Shown: positions 1 through 6,001 of the stretch, one piece after another | Numbering within the stretch: position 1 is the stretch's first letter | Layout: every line of letters starts with the position of its first letter | NCBI GenBank assembly: GCA_029555885.1 | Contig: JAKPQT010000371.1 | Location: forward strand, 1 to 8,375 | From: Chloroflexota bacterium | GTDB taxonomy: Bacteria > Chloroflexota > Anaerolineae > CG2-30-64-16 | Direction of reading: 5' to 3' | DNA: 8,375 bases | Position numbers and translations under genes: made by a program | The notes under the pieces: generated by a model | What the model saw: only the letters and a program-made list of their open reading frames with translations | The model's database searches: none | Told to the model about the DNA's origin: nothing

Positions 1-1
1 C

Positions 2-1429
2 CTCCGCTGGCATGTGCGCCTGAACGACCAGACGTTCACCCAGGCGCCCGCGACCGGCACGGCGCTGGACATCGACGGTCTGCTGGCGCAAGGTGGTCTG
101 GGAGCCTATCGCATCACTCTGGAAGCCAACGTGGACGGCGCCTGGCTGGCCGTGAGTAATGAGGTCGGCATCCAACTGGCGCTCCGGCCCACGAGCACGC
201 CAGAACCGGGCACAGAGCCGCCGCTCGTTGGACTGGTCTCGCCCACGCCGCAACTGACGCCCTCGACGGGCGGCCCTCGTCCGGTCGTGCCCACGCGCCG
301 ACCCGGCCCGTCAGGCGGTGTGAATCCCGGCGCAGGCGAGTTCGCGCCGACGTCGACGCCCACCGTGCCCCTGTTGTCCACCGTGACGCCGACTGCGACC
401 CGCTTCGGCGACGCCAGCATTTTTTGGGCAGACAGCTATGCCCTGACCCCCGGCGCGTGTACGACGATCTACTGGCAGGTCGAGAACGTGACCGAGGTCT
501 ATTTCGAGAATGGCCCTGTCGTTGGCTCAGGCTCGGAATATGTGTGCCCCATGCAGACCACCATCTACCGGTTGCGCACCCTCAGTGCTGAGGGCACCCG
601 GGAGCGGATGCTGACCATCACGGTCGGCACGGCCGGTGAGGCGCCGCTTGTGTTTGTGGCCGATTCGTACCAGATCGTCAAAGGGCAGTGTACCAACCTG
701 CGCTGGAGCGTCACCAATGTTGCGGCAGTCAGGCTGAACGGCAATGGCGTGGCCGGCGAGGCCAGCCTCAACGTCTGCCCGGAGGTCACTACCGACTATG
801 TGCTCCAGGTGCAGGCCACCGATGGCACGCTCACGTCACGCAAGGTGACGATCAACGTCAGCATCACTGATCGGCCACTGATTCGCTTCTGGGCCGACCG
901 CTACGCGCTGGCCGCCAACACTTCCACCGTGCTTCATTGGCAGGTCGAGAGTGTCCAATCGGTGACACTCGACGGGCAGGGCGTCAACGGTATCGGCCAG
1001 GCCGAAATAACGCCCGGCAACGGCCAGTTCTACCTTCTGTCCGTTACAACCACGGAAGGCGAAGTGCTCGTCCGGCAGTTGAACTTCACCTCCGGCACAC
1101 CGGACCTGACCTCGAACCAGATTATCGCCCAGGGCATCGTGCGCAACGTCGAGGGCCCGCTAGATATTGATCTCATCAACCCGGGCGACCAACCTGGTTA
1201 CCGGCTGACGATCGACAGTCTCGCCGTGCTCTTCTCGAATGTAGCAGGCTGGAACCAGGCCATGGTCCGGCTCGGCGTACCACAGAGCATGATCGACCAG
1301 GGCGATGCCGCGTCCCTGCATTGGCCGGTCGGCGCGCCGCAGCCCGTAGAGTTCCGCGCGGTGTGCCAGGCCAACGAGTGTATGCTGGTGCCGGCGGAGG
1401 GCGCATATCTGTATCTGCGCGGACCGTGA
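2..1429 (+). CDS. Probable secreted multi-domain Ig-like repeat protein (5' truncated)
   Basis: The reading frame is open to the left edge, so the N-terminus, including any signal peptide, is missing; the GTG at 14 is just an internal Val. Numbering from that codon, residues 1-60 look like the end of a beta-sandwich domain. Residues about 61-132 are a low-complexity Pro/Thr/Ser linker (motifs such as RPTSTPEP and FAPTSTPTVP), typical of exported cell-surface proteins. Residues 133-361 form three repeats with the pattern 'F-x-A-D-x-Y...C..L.W.V.NV..V...G.....VCP..TT.Y.L'. Repeats 1 and 2 each hold a Cys pair 29 residues apart (C149/C178, C226/C255). Residues 362-471 are an unrecognised C-terminal domain with a CQANEC pair near the end. 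The role is unknown; extracellular binding or adhesion is inferred. No enzymatic motif is visible. The stop is TGA at 1427-1429. Confidence 0.85.
   Translation, partial: LRWHVRLNDQTFTQAPATGTALDIDGLLAQGGLGAYRITLEANVDGAWLAVSNEVGIQLALRPTSTPEPGTEPPLVGLVSPTPQLTPSTGGPRPVVPTRRPGPSGGVNPGAGEFAPTSTPTVPLLSTVTPTATRFGDASIFWADSYALTPGACTTIYWQVENVTEVYFENGPVVGSGSEYVCPMQTTIYRLRTLSAEGTRERMLTITVGTAGEAPLVFVADSYQIVKGQCTNLRWSVTNVAAVRLNGNGVAGEASLNVCPEVTTDYVLQVQATDGTLTSRKVTINVSITDRPLIRFWADRYALAANTSTVLHWQVESVQSVTLDGQGVNGIGQAEITPGNGQFYLLSVTTTEGEVLVRQLNFTSGTPDLTSNQIIAQGIVRNVEGPLDIDLINPGDQPGYRLTIDSLAVLFSNVAGWNQAMVRLGVPQSMIDQGDAASLHWPVGAPQPVEFRAVCQANECMLVPAEGAYLYLRGP
410..628 (+). repeat. Ig-like repeat unit 1 within the secreted protein
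   Basis: This is the first of three beta-sandwich repeats, opening with SIFWADSYAL and closing with a LTITVG strand. It contains the Cys pair C149/C178 (numbered from position 14), which could form a disulfide outside the cytoplasm. The repeats align at the protein level; their DNA has diverged, so this is an old duplication. Confidence 0.7.
641..862 (+). repeat. Ig-like repeat unit 2 within the secreted protein
   Basis: This second repeat opens with PLVFVADSYQI and closes with VTINVS. Its Cys pair C226/C255 has exactly the same 29-residue spacing as unit 1. The shared core is 'C-T-x-(L/I)-x-W-x-V-x-N-V' followed by 'V-C-P-x-x-T-T-x-Y'. Confidence 0.7.
872..1096 (+). repeat. Ig-like repeat unit 3, lacking the Cys pair
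   Basis: This third repeat opens with PLIRFWADRYAL and keeps the core pattern (VLHWQVESVQSVTLDGQGV). Both Cys positions are replaced: the first falls in AANTSTV and the second in EITPGNGQF. It ends in a LNFTSG strand leading to the C-terminal domain. Confidence 0.65.
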
Positions 1430-1441
1430 CACAATAAACCA

Positions 1442-1491
1442 CAACAGGGATTTCGTGGTACAATGGCTTATCGTTGCTTCTATCCCTGTTG
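1442..1491. repeat. Perfect 10-bp inverted repeat with 30-bp loop
   Basis: CAACAGGGAT at 1442-1451 is the exact reverse complement of ATCCCTGTTG at 1482-1491. The 30-bp spacer contains the extended -10-like element at 1456-1464, and the right arm ends next to the ribosome binding site of the glycoside hydrolase gene. It could be an operator for a dimeric repressor, a 5' leader hairpin or a weak terminator of the upstream gene. A terminator is less likely because the loop is long and no clean T-run follows. Confidence 0.45.
1456..1464 (+). promoter_or_regulatory. Candidate extended -10 promoter element
   Basis: TGGTACAAT fits the extended -10 form TGnTATAAT with one mismatch in the hexamer. 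It lies 40 bp before the glycoside hydrolase start, in the only gap between that gene and the upstream one. No convincing -35 box is seen at 16-18 bp spacing, which extended -10 promoters tolerate. Transcription would start near 1471, inside the inverted-repeat loop. This is inferred from sequence alone. Confidence 0.4.
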
Positions 1492-1495
1492 AGGT
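1491..1495 (+). promoter_or_regulatory. Ribosome binding site for the glycoside hydrolase gene
   Basis: GAGGT lies 9 bp before ATG 1505 and supports that start. It directly abuts the right arm of the inverted repeat at 1482-1491, so pairing of the arms in mRNA could affect access to it. Confidence 0.6.
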
Positions 1496-1504
1496 CTTGT
1501 TCCG

Positions 1505-3922
1505 ATGACAACCACGCTGGTTTCGGCTGCCCCCCATGGTGCGCGGCTCCTGCACCCCGATGGTCGTCCGTTCTTCGCCGTCATCGTCAACTACGTGGGA
1601 CACAGCGATCGTGCCTGGGCGCAGTTTCAGGCCGGTCGCTACGACCCGGCCCTGATCGAGGCGGACTTCCGGCGTGCCCGCGCGGCAGGCGCCAACGCAG
1701 TGCGCACCTTTGTGGCCGGTCCGCTGCAAAACGAATTTCCGAAGGGCGACTGGACCAAGCTCGACGGTCTGGTCCAGGCCGCCAGCAACGCCGGCATCTA
1801 TCTGCTCCTCACCCTGGCCGATTACAGCTTGAGCTATGTGCAGACGCTGGCGAGCCATGCGGGAATGATTGCCAGCCACTTTGCCGGGCACCCTGCGCTG
1901 CTGGCGTATGACCTCAAGAATGAGCCCCGCTTCTACCATATCGCGCTGATGCGCTACCCGGGCGGCAACCCGCTCTACACATCGGGCCTGGAGCAGCGAT
2001 ATCCTCCGCAGCGCGACCCGGCGGCGGCGCTGGCCTGGGCGCGCGGGGACGGGGTCGCGCCTGCATCACTGAGCGATGCCGAGGCCATCCAGTACGCCAA
2101 TATCAGCGAGATTATGGATGCGTTCCTCTCGGCAGCGGCGAGCTGGATCAGCGGGCGGGGCTATCGCGTCAGCGTCGTGGACTACCTGACCGCGCCGGAT
2201 TCTGCACCCTGGCAGCCATTTCTGACGGTGCTGAATGCGGCCCTGGCGGCCTGGTTGGGCCCTCAGGTCAGCGCCGTCCGCCAGACCGACCCCGGCCGGC
2301 TGGTCACCGTCGGCTACAGCGATCCGCTGCTGGCCGCGTTGCCCGCCAACCGCGCCCTGGACATCCACGCCATCAACCGCTACCCGCGCGACGCCACCCC
2401 GCGGCAGCTCGACTTCCAGATGATTATTGCGCGGGGCCTGCGTGACACCTTCGCAGGCCGTCCCGTGCTGCTGACCGAGTTCGGCTATGCGACGAGCGAA
2501 CATGAACCGGCCCAGGCAGCTATCTACGAGAGTGCAGCATGGCTGCGCGCCTACGACCTCGGGCTGGCCGGCGCGGGAAAATGGATGCTGTGGGACCTGC
2601 CGCCCGGCCCGAACCCGCGCGAGCGCAGCTTCGGACTGTACGACGCGAACCAGGTCGCCAAGCCCAGCGCCCTGGCCCTGCCTGCGTTGAGTGCGCGGCT
2701 GGCCCCCAGCCGGGGCCCGCGCGGCGAGCTGGAAATCACCGCGACCCCGTCGGGCACCACCGCGTACCGTTACCGCGCCGAAGACGCGCTCTTTGCAAGC
2801 GGCTCAGGCCGCGCAGGCGATGGCCCGGCCCGCTGGGAGGGCAACGGATGGGGCCAGCTCTTTGTGGATTGGGCCGAGCCGGGCGCAGTGCGCATCCGCA
2901 CGACGGCCGCGGGCCAGGTCACTTTGGACCTGGAAACCATGCTCGGACTTTCCGCAGCCCAGGCGGAGACGCTGAGCCGATCGGGCAGCTATACGCTGAG
3001 CGGCGGCCGGCCCTGGCCGCACACACGCGCGGGCGCTATCTTCGTCCTGCGGACGGAGCCGGGGCAGGAGGTCATGCTGCGGCTGGCCCTGAAGGCGCTG
3101 GATGCGAAGATTGCCATCCTGTGGCCGCACGGCGATGCGCCAGTCAGTGCAGCGAACCGCGCCAACATCACGGCCCATCTTACCTTCGCAGGCACGCGCG
3201 TGGCGCTGCCGTGCAACCTGACGCCGCAGGTCACGCTCTGGCGCGCGCTCAACAACGAACCGGCCGTCCCCAGCGGGACCGGCGTGCGCCGCCTGGCGGA
3301 AGTTAACGGCCGCCGCGTGCCGGTCTGGGATTTCAACGATGTGGATGTCAGCGCCGCGCGCAACCCGCAGAACAAGCTGTACTTCCGCGTCGAGGTCGCG
3401 GGCTTGCCGGCGCAGAGCAACGTCTGGGTGCACGGGGTCGACGCGCGCACCTATCTGCCCAGGCCGGCACAGGCCACGGCCAACCAGGCCGTGACGGCCG
3501 CGACCGCACCGCGTGAGCTCGATGCGCGCATCCAGATTCTATGGCCGCACGGCGGCGCGCCCGTCAGCGAAGCCGACCTTGCCAACATCTCCGTCGACCT
3601 GTTCCGTGCCGGAACGCTGGTGCGCCTGGCGCCCGCAGCCACATCCCCTCAGTGGTCGCCGGAGGTCTGGCTGGTGCGTGCGCGCAACAATGACCCCGGC
3701 GAACGCATTGCACGCGGCGTGTTGCGCCTGGAGAACGGCGCCATCGCCCATTGGGACTTCAACGACATCGACGTCAGTGCCGCGCGTGACCCGGAAAACA
3801 AGCTGCACTTTTGGGTCCAGGTGGACGGTATCATCACTCGCTCCAGTTTTTGGACGCACGGTCTCGACGCGCGGACTTATCTGCCGCACCCGGACGTGCT
3901 CTTAGGCGATTGTTCATCATAG
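1505..3922 (+). CDS. GH5-like (clan GH-A) glycoside hydrolase with two C-terminal repeat domains
   Basis: This 805-residue protein carries an N-terminal (beta/alpha)8 glycosidase domain (about 1-380) expected to hydrolyse a beta-glycoside with retention of configuration. Visible clan GH-A landmarks are NAVRTF (R67, strand beta2), LLAYDLKNEP (acid/base E140), VTVGYS (267-272, beta5), DIHAINRYP (H288/Y293, beta6), PVLLTEFGYA (nucleophile E325) and KWMLWD (W360, beta8). About 126 residues separate NEP from beta5, longer than usual for GH5. Residues 380-530 form a beta-rich region, and 532-654 and 672-796 are a tandem domain duplication. No signal peptide or membrane anchor is visible at the N-terminus, so it is either cytoplasmic or exported by an unrecognised route. 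ATG 1505 has GAGGT upstream. The substrate cannot be told. The gene ends 8 bp before the DegV gene and probably heads its operon. Confidence 0.88.
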   Translation: MTTTLVSAAPHGARLLHPDGRPFFAVIVNYVGHSDRAWAQFQAGRYDPALIEADFRRARAAGANAVRTFVAGPLQNEFPKGDWTKLDGLVQAASNAGIYLLLTLADYSLSYVQTLASHAGMIASHFAGHPALLAYDLKNEPRFYHIALMRYPGGNPLYTSGLEQRYPPQRDPAAALAWARGDGVAPASLSDAEAIQYANISEIMDAFLSAAASWISGRGYRVSVVDYLTAPDSAPWQPFLTVLNAALAAWLGPQVSAVRQTDPGRLVTVGYSDPLLAALPANRALDIHAINRYPRDATPRQLDFQMIIARGLRDTFAGRPVLLTEFGYATSEHEPAQAAIYESAAWLRAYDLGLAGAGKWMLWDLPPGPNPRERSFGLYDANQVAKPSALALPALSARLAPSRGPRGELEITATPSGTTAYRYRAEDALFASGSGRAGDGPARWEGNGWGQLFVDWAEPGAVRIRTTAAGQVTLDLETMLGLSAAQAETLSRSGSYTLSGGRPWPHTRAGAIFVLRTEPGQEVMLRLALKALDAKIAILWPHGDAPVSAANRANITAHLTFAGTRVALPCNLTPQVTLWRALNNEPAVPSGTGVRRLAEVNGRRVPVWDFNDVDVSAARNPQNKLYFRVEVAGLPAQSNVWVHGVDARTYLPRPAQATANQAVTAATAPRELDARIQILWPHGGAPVSEADLANISVDLFRAGTLVRLAPAATSPQWSPEVWLVRARNNDPGERIARGVLRLENGAIAHWDFNDIDVSAARDPENKLHFWVQVDGIITRSSFWTHGLDARTYLPHPDVLLGDCSS
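3098..3466 (+). repeat. C-terminal WPHG/WDFND domain, copy 1
   Basis: Residues 532-654 of the glycoside hydrolase. Key signatures in order are ILWPHGDAPVS, ANI, WRALNNEP, VWDFNDVDVSAAR (W608), NKLYF and VHGVDARTYLPRP. Predicted strands alternate with charged turns, which suggests a beta-sandwich accessory module. Copy 2 follows after a 17-residue Ala/Thr-rich linker. Confidence 0.85.
3518..3892 (+). repeat. C-terminal WPHG/WDFND domain, copy 2
   Basis: Residues 672-796 of the glycoside hydrolase. It keeps the same order of signatures: ILWPHGGAPVS, ANI, VRARNNDP, HWDFNDIDVSAAR (W750), NKLHF and THGLDARTYLPHP. By eye 18 of the first 24 residues match copy 1, and similarity is still visible in DNA around 3326-3385 versus 3752-3811. 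It is followed by only nine residues before the stop. Confidence 0.85.
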
Positions 3923-3926
3923 GAGG
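3921..3926 (+). promoter_or_regulatory. Ribosome binding site that fixes the DegV gene start
   Basis: AGGAGG is a perfect Shine-Dalgarno core, 4 bp before ATG 3931 and overlapping the TAG stop (3920-3922) of the glycoside hydrolase gene. It selects ATG 3931 over an in-frame upstream start at 3811 and suggests translation is passed on from the upstream gene. Confidence 0.8.
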
Positions 3927-3930
3927 ACTT

Positions 3931-4773
3931 ATGACTCGCATCGTGGCGGACACACTCTGCGGCCTCTCACGAGAGGAAGCAGACAGCCTCGACATCCCCC
4001 TCATACCCCAGATTATCAACTTTGGGGAGGATTCCTTTCGCGAAGGCGTGGACATGAGCCACGCGCAGTTCATGGAACGGCTCAAGGCGGGCAAGGAGCT
4101 GCCCAAGACCGCCGCGCCGTATCCCGGCGACTTCATCGCCGCTTTCGAGAAGCTGATACCGACCGGCGAGAGCATCGTCTGCATCCACCCTTCCGCCGAT
4201 GTCAGCGGCACCGTGCGCTCCGCCGAGACGGCGAAGCTGTCCTTCCCCGACGCAGATATCCGCATCATCGACACGCGCTCTATCGCAGGGCCGCTCGGCA
4301 CGATGGTACGGGAGGCCCACCGGCTCGCCCAGGCGGGTGCCAGCGCAGATGAGGTCGAGGCCGCGGTGCGCGAGCTGATGCCGCGCGTGCGCATCTACTT
4401 CATGGTGGATACGCTCGAGTTCCTGCGCCGCGGGGGACGCATCGGCGGCGCGGCCGCGCTCATGGGCACGCTGCTGCAAATCAAGCCCATCCTGACGTTT
4501 CTCAACGGCAAGATCGACCAGTTCGAAAAGGAACGGACCAAGCGCCGGGCGCTGACCCGCATCAAAGAACTGGTAGCTGCCGAAGCGGCCCGCGGAGCCG
4601 CGGCCCATCTCAGCGTGATGCACACCGGCGAGGTGGAGGAAGCCAACCAGATCGCCGCCGAGCTGTGCGCTGCCGCTGGCACAGATCAGGTGGACATCCT
4701 GGAGCTGGCGCCCGCCATCGTTACCCACGCGGGGCCGGGCACGCTGGCGATCGGCTTCTTCACGCCGGCTTGA
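3931..4773 (+). CDS. DegV-family (FakB-like) fatty-acid-binding protein
   Basis: The 280-residue product has the normal DegV length and two-lobed layout. In Firmicutes, FakB members hold a fatty acid while the kinase FakA phosphorylates it to acyl-phosphate for phospholipid synthesis; that role is known for the family and inferred here. Visible motifs are an N-terminal IVADTLCGLS segment, FREGVDMSHAQF, ELPKTAAPYPGDF, DVSGTVRSA (S92-G93-T94), RIIDTRS (D114), FLRRGGRIGGAAALMGTLLQ (164-183), KPILTF, and near the end THAGPGTLAIGFF (H266, G268-G270). The usual TDST/TDSx start motif is ADTL here. It is soluble and cytoplasmic, with no signal peptide. It sits 8 bp after the glycoside hydrolase and 16 bp before the GNAT gene. 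No FakA-like gene is in the window, so the partner is elsewhere or absent. Confidence 0.93.
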   Translation: MTRIVADTLCGLSREEADSLDIPLIPQIINFGEDSFREGVDMSHAQFMERLKAGKELPKTAAPYPGDFIAAFEKLIPTGESIVCIHPSADVSGTVRSAETAKLSFPDADIRIIDTRSIAGPLGTMVREAHRLAQAGASADEVEAAVRELMPRVRIYFMVDTLEFLRRGGRIGGAAALMGTLLQIKPILTFLNGKIDQFEKERTKRRALTRIKELVAAEAARGAAAHLSVMHTGEVEEANQIAAELCAAAGTDQVDILELAPAIVTHAGPGTLAIGFFTPA

Positions 4774-4789
4774 ACAGGGGGAAGCATCG

Positions 4790-5914
4790 ATGACCCTGCG
4801 CATGATCAAGGTGAATACGCGCTCGCGCCGCGAGGTCAACCGCTTCGTGACCCTGCCCTTCCGGCTGTATCGCGACTGCCCCCAGTGGGTGCCCCCGCTG
4901 GTGGACGACACCCGGCTGATGCTCAACCGGGACAGGTATCCCTTCTACGAACACTCGACCGCCGACTTCTTCCTGGCGGAGCGTGATGGCCGCGCGGCCG
5001 GGCGCATCGCAATCCTGGACAACCGCCACTACAACGCGCACTGGCACAGCCAAACCGCCTTCTTCTACCTGTTCGACGCGGAGAACGACCCGGAGGTCGC
5101 GCACGCGCTCTTCGCCGAGGCTGAAGCCTGGGCGCGCGCGCGCGGACTGAACAAGGTGGTAGGGGCGAAGGGCTTCCTGCAGGGCGACGGCATCGGCGTG
5201 CTGGTCGAGGGCTTCGAGCATCATCCAGCGGTCGGCATTCCTTACAACCACGCCTATTACGGGCCGCTCATCGAGGCCAACGGCTACACCGCGCAGCGCG
5301 ACTTCCTGTCGGCTTACCTGCCCGGCGACACCGTCCTGCCCGAACGGCTGCAAGCCATCGCGGAGAAGATGAAGGAGCGGCGCGGCTTCACCATCAAAAC
5401 CTTCGCCACGAAGGCGGAACTCCGGCGGTGGATCCCTGCCATCGTGGAAACCTACAACGAGACCTTCCGCGACAACTGGGAGTTCAACCCGGTCACCGAG
5501 CGGGAGGCCAAGGTCATCGGGGACCGCCTGCTGCAGATTGCCGATCCCAAGCTCATCAAGCTGGTGATGAAGGGCGATGTCATCGCGGGGTTCCTGTTCG
5601 GCTTCCCGGACATCTCGGAGGGCATCCGCCGGGCGCAAGGCCGGCTCTGGCCGTTCGGTTGGTTCTGGCTGCTGCGCGAGTTCAAGCGCACCCGCTGGAT
5701 CAACCTCAACGGCGCCGGCATCCTGGCGCCCTATCGCGGGCTGGGCGTCAACGCGATCCTCTATGTGGAGATGCAGAAGACGATACATGATGGCGGCTTC
5801 GACCATGCCGACCTGGTGCAGATGGAAGAGCACGTCCTGACGGTGGCTGACACGGAGACGATGGGCGGCCGCATCTACAAGCGGCACCGCATCTATCAGA
5901 AGGATTTGAACTGA
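4790..5914 (+). CDS. YghO-like GNAT-fold (acyl-CoA N-acyltransferase) protein
   Basis: This 374-residue soluble protein resembles the family of bacterial proteins that includes E. coli YghO, built of two GNAT-like halves. The N-terminus (RFVTLPFRLYRDCPQWVPPL) is the family signature. The first half (about 58-130) has FFLAERDGRAAGRIAILD but no acetyl-CoA loop. The middle HPAVGIPYNHAYYGPLIE segment (145 onward) is also typical. The second half carries GAGILAPYRGLGVNAIL, with Y315-R316-G317-L318-G319 matching the R/Q-x-x-G-x-G/A pyrophosphate-binding motif. The acyl donor and acceptor are unknown; a CoA-dependent acyl transfer is inferred from fold. ATG 4790 is preceded by GGGGA at 7 bp; ATG 4802 is a weaker alternative. 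The gap to DegV is 16 bp, so co-transcription is likely. Confidence 0.82.
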   Translation: MTLRMIKVNTRSRREVNRFVTLPFRLYRDCPQWVPPLVDDTRLMLNRDRYPFYEHSTADFFLAERDGRAAGRIAILDNRHYNAHWHSQTAFFYLFDAENDPEVAHALFAEAEAWARARGLNKVVGAKGFLQGDGIGVLVEGFEHHPAVGIPYNHAYYGPLIEANGYTAQRDFLSAYLPGDTVLPERLQAIAEKMKERRGFTIKTFATKAELRRWIPAIVETYNETFRDNWEFNPVTEREAKVIGDRLLQIADPKLIKLVMKGDVIAGFLFGFPDISEGIRRAQGRLWPFGWFWLLREFKRTRWINLNGAGILAPYRGLGVNAILYVEMQKTIHDGGFDHADLVQMEEHVLTVADTETMGGRIYKRHRIYQKDLN

Positions 5915-6001
5915 CCCTGACACTCGGCAACCACGAAAAGAGAGACCACGCGAAAAATTGGTTCTTGTACTGACTGAAATATGTAGCGGGGAGTGTAGCG
6001 T
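5915..6001. other. 87-bp intergenic gap before the AI-2E-family genes
   Basis: This AT-richer gap separates the GH-DegV-GNAT group from the transporter pair. It holds two copies of ACCACG followed by A-rich sequence (5930-5939 and 5945-5957). GGGGAG at 5988-5993 is the ribosome binding site for ATG 6002, 8 bp away. No terminator hairpin and no convincing promoter were found; TTGGTT (5958) with TATGTA (5980) is a poor sigma-70 match. It could contain a promoter for the pair, but the sequence does not settle this. Confidence 0.5.

Noticed and set aside
14..16. GTG as the true start of the first gene
   Set aside because: The frame stays open upstream to the window edge (codons for L-R-W-H precede it), there is no ribosome binding site, and the sequence begins in the middle of a domain.
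1442..1500. Intrinsic terminator for the first gene
   Set aside because: The stem is only 10 bp with a 30-base loop, and AGGTCTTGTT after it is not a proper T-run. A regulatory repeat fits better, though neither is proven.
1160..1939. Open frame of 259 codons on the - strand
   Set aside because: It spans the end of the secreted-protein gene, the intergenic gap and the start of the glycosidase gene. It has no family motif, and both + strand genes are well supported.
3811..3930. Upstream in-frame GTG start extending the DegV protein by 40 residues
   Set aside because: The extension lies inside the conserved end of the glycosidase repeat domain. ATG 3931 has a perfect AGGAGG and gives the normal family length.
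3967..4926. Open frame of 319 codons on the - strand
   Set aside because: It is antisense to the DegV-family gene, whose full set of family motifs is intact, and it has no recognisable domain.
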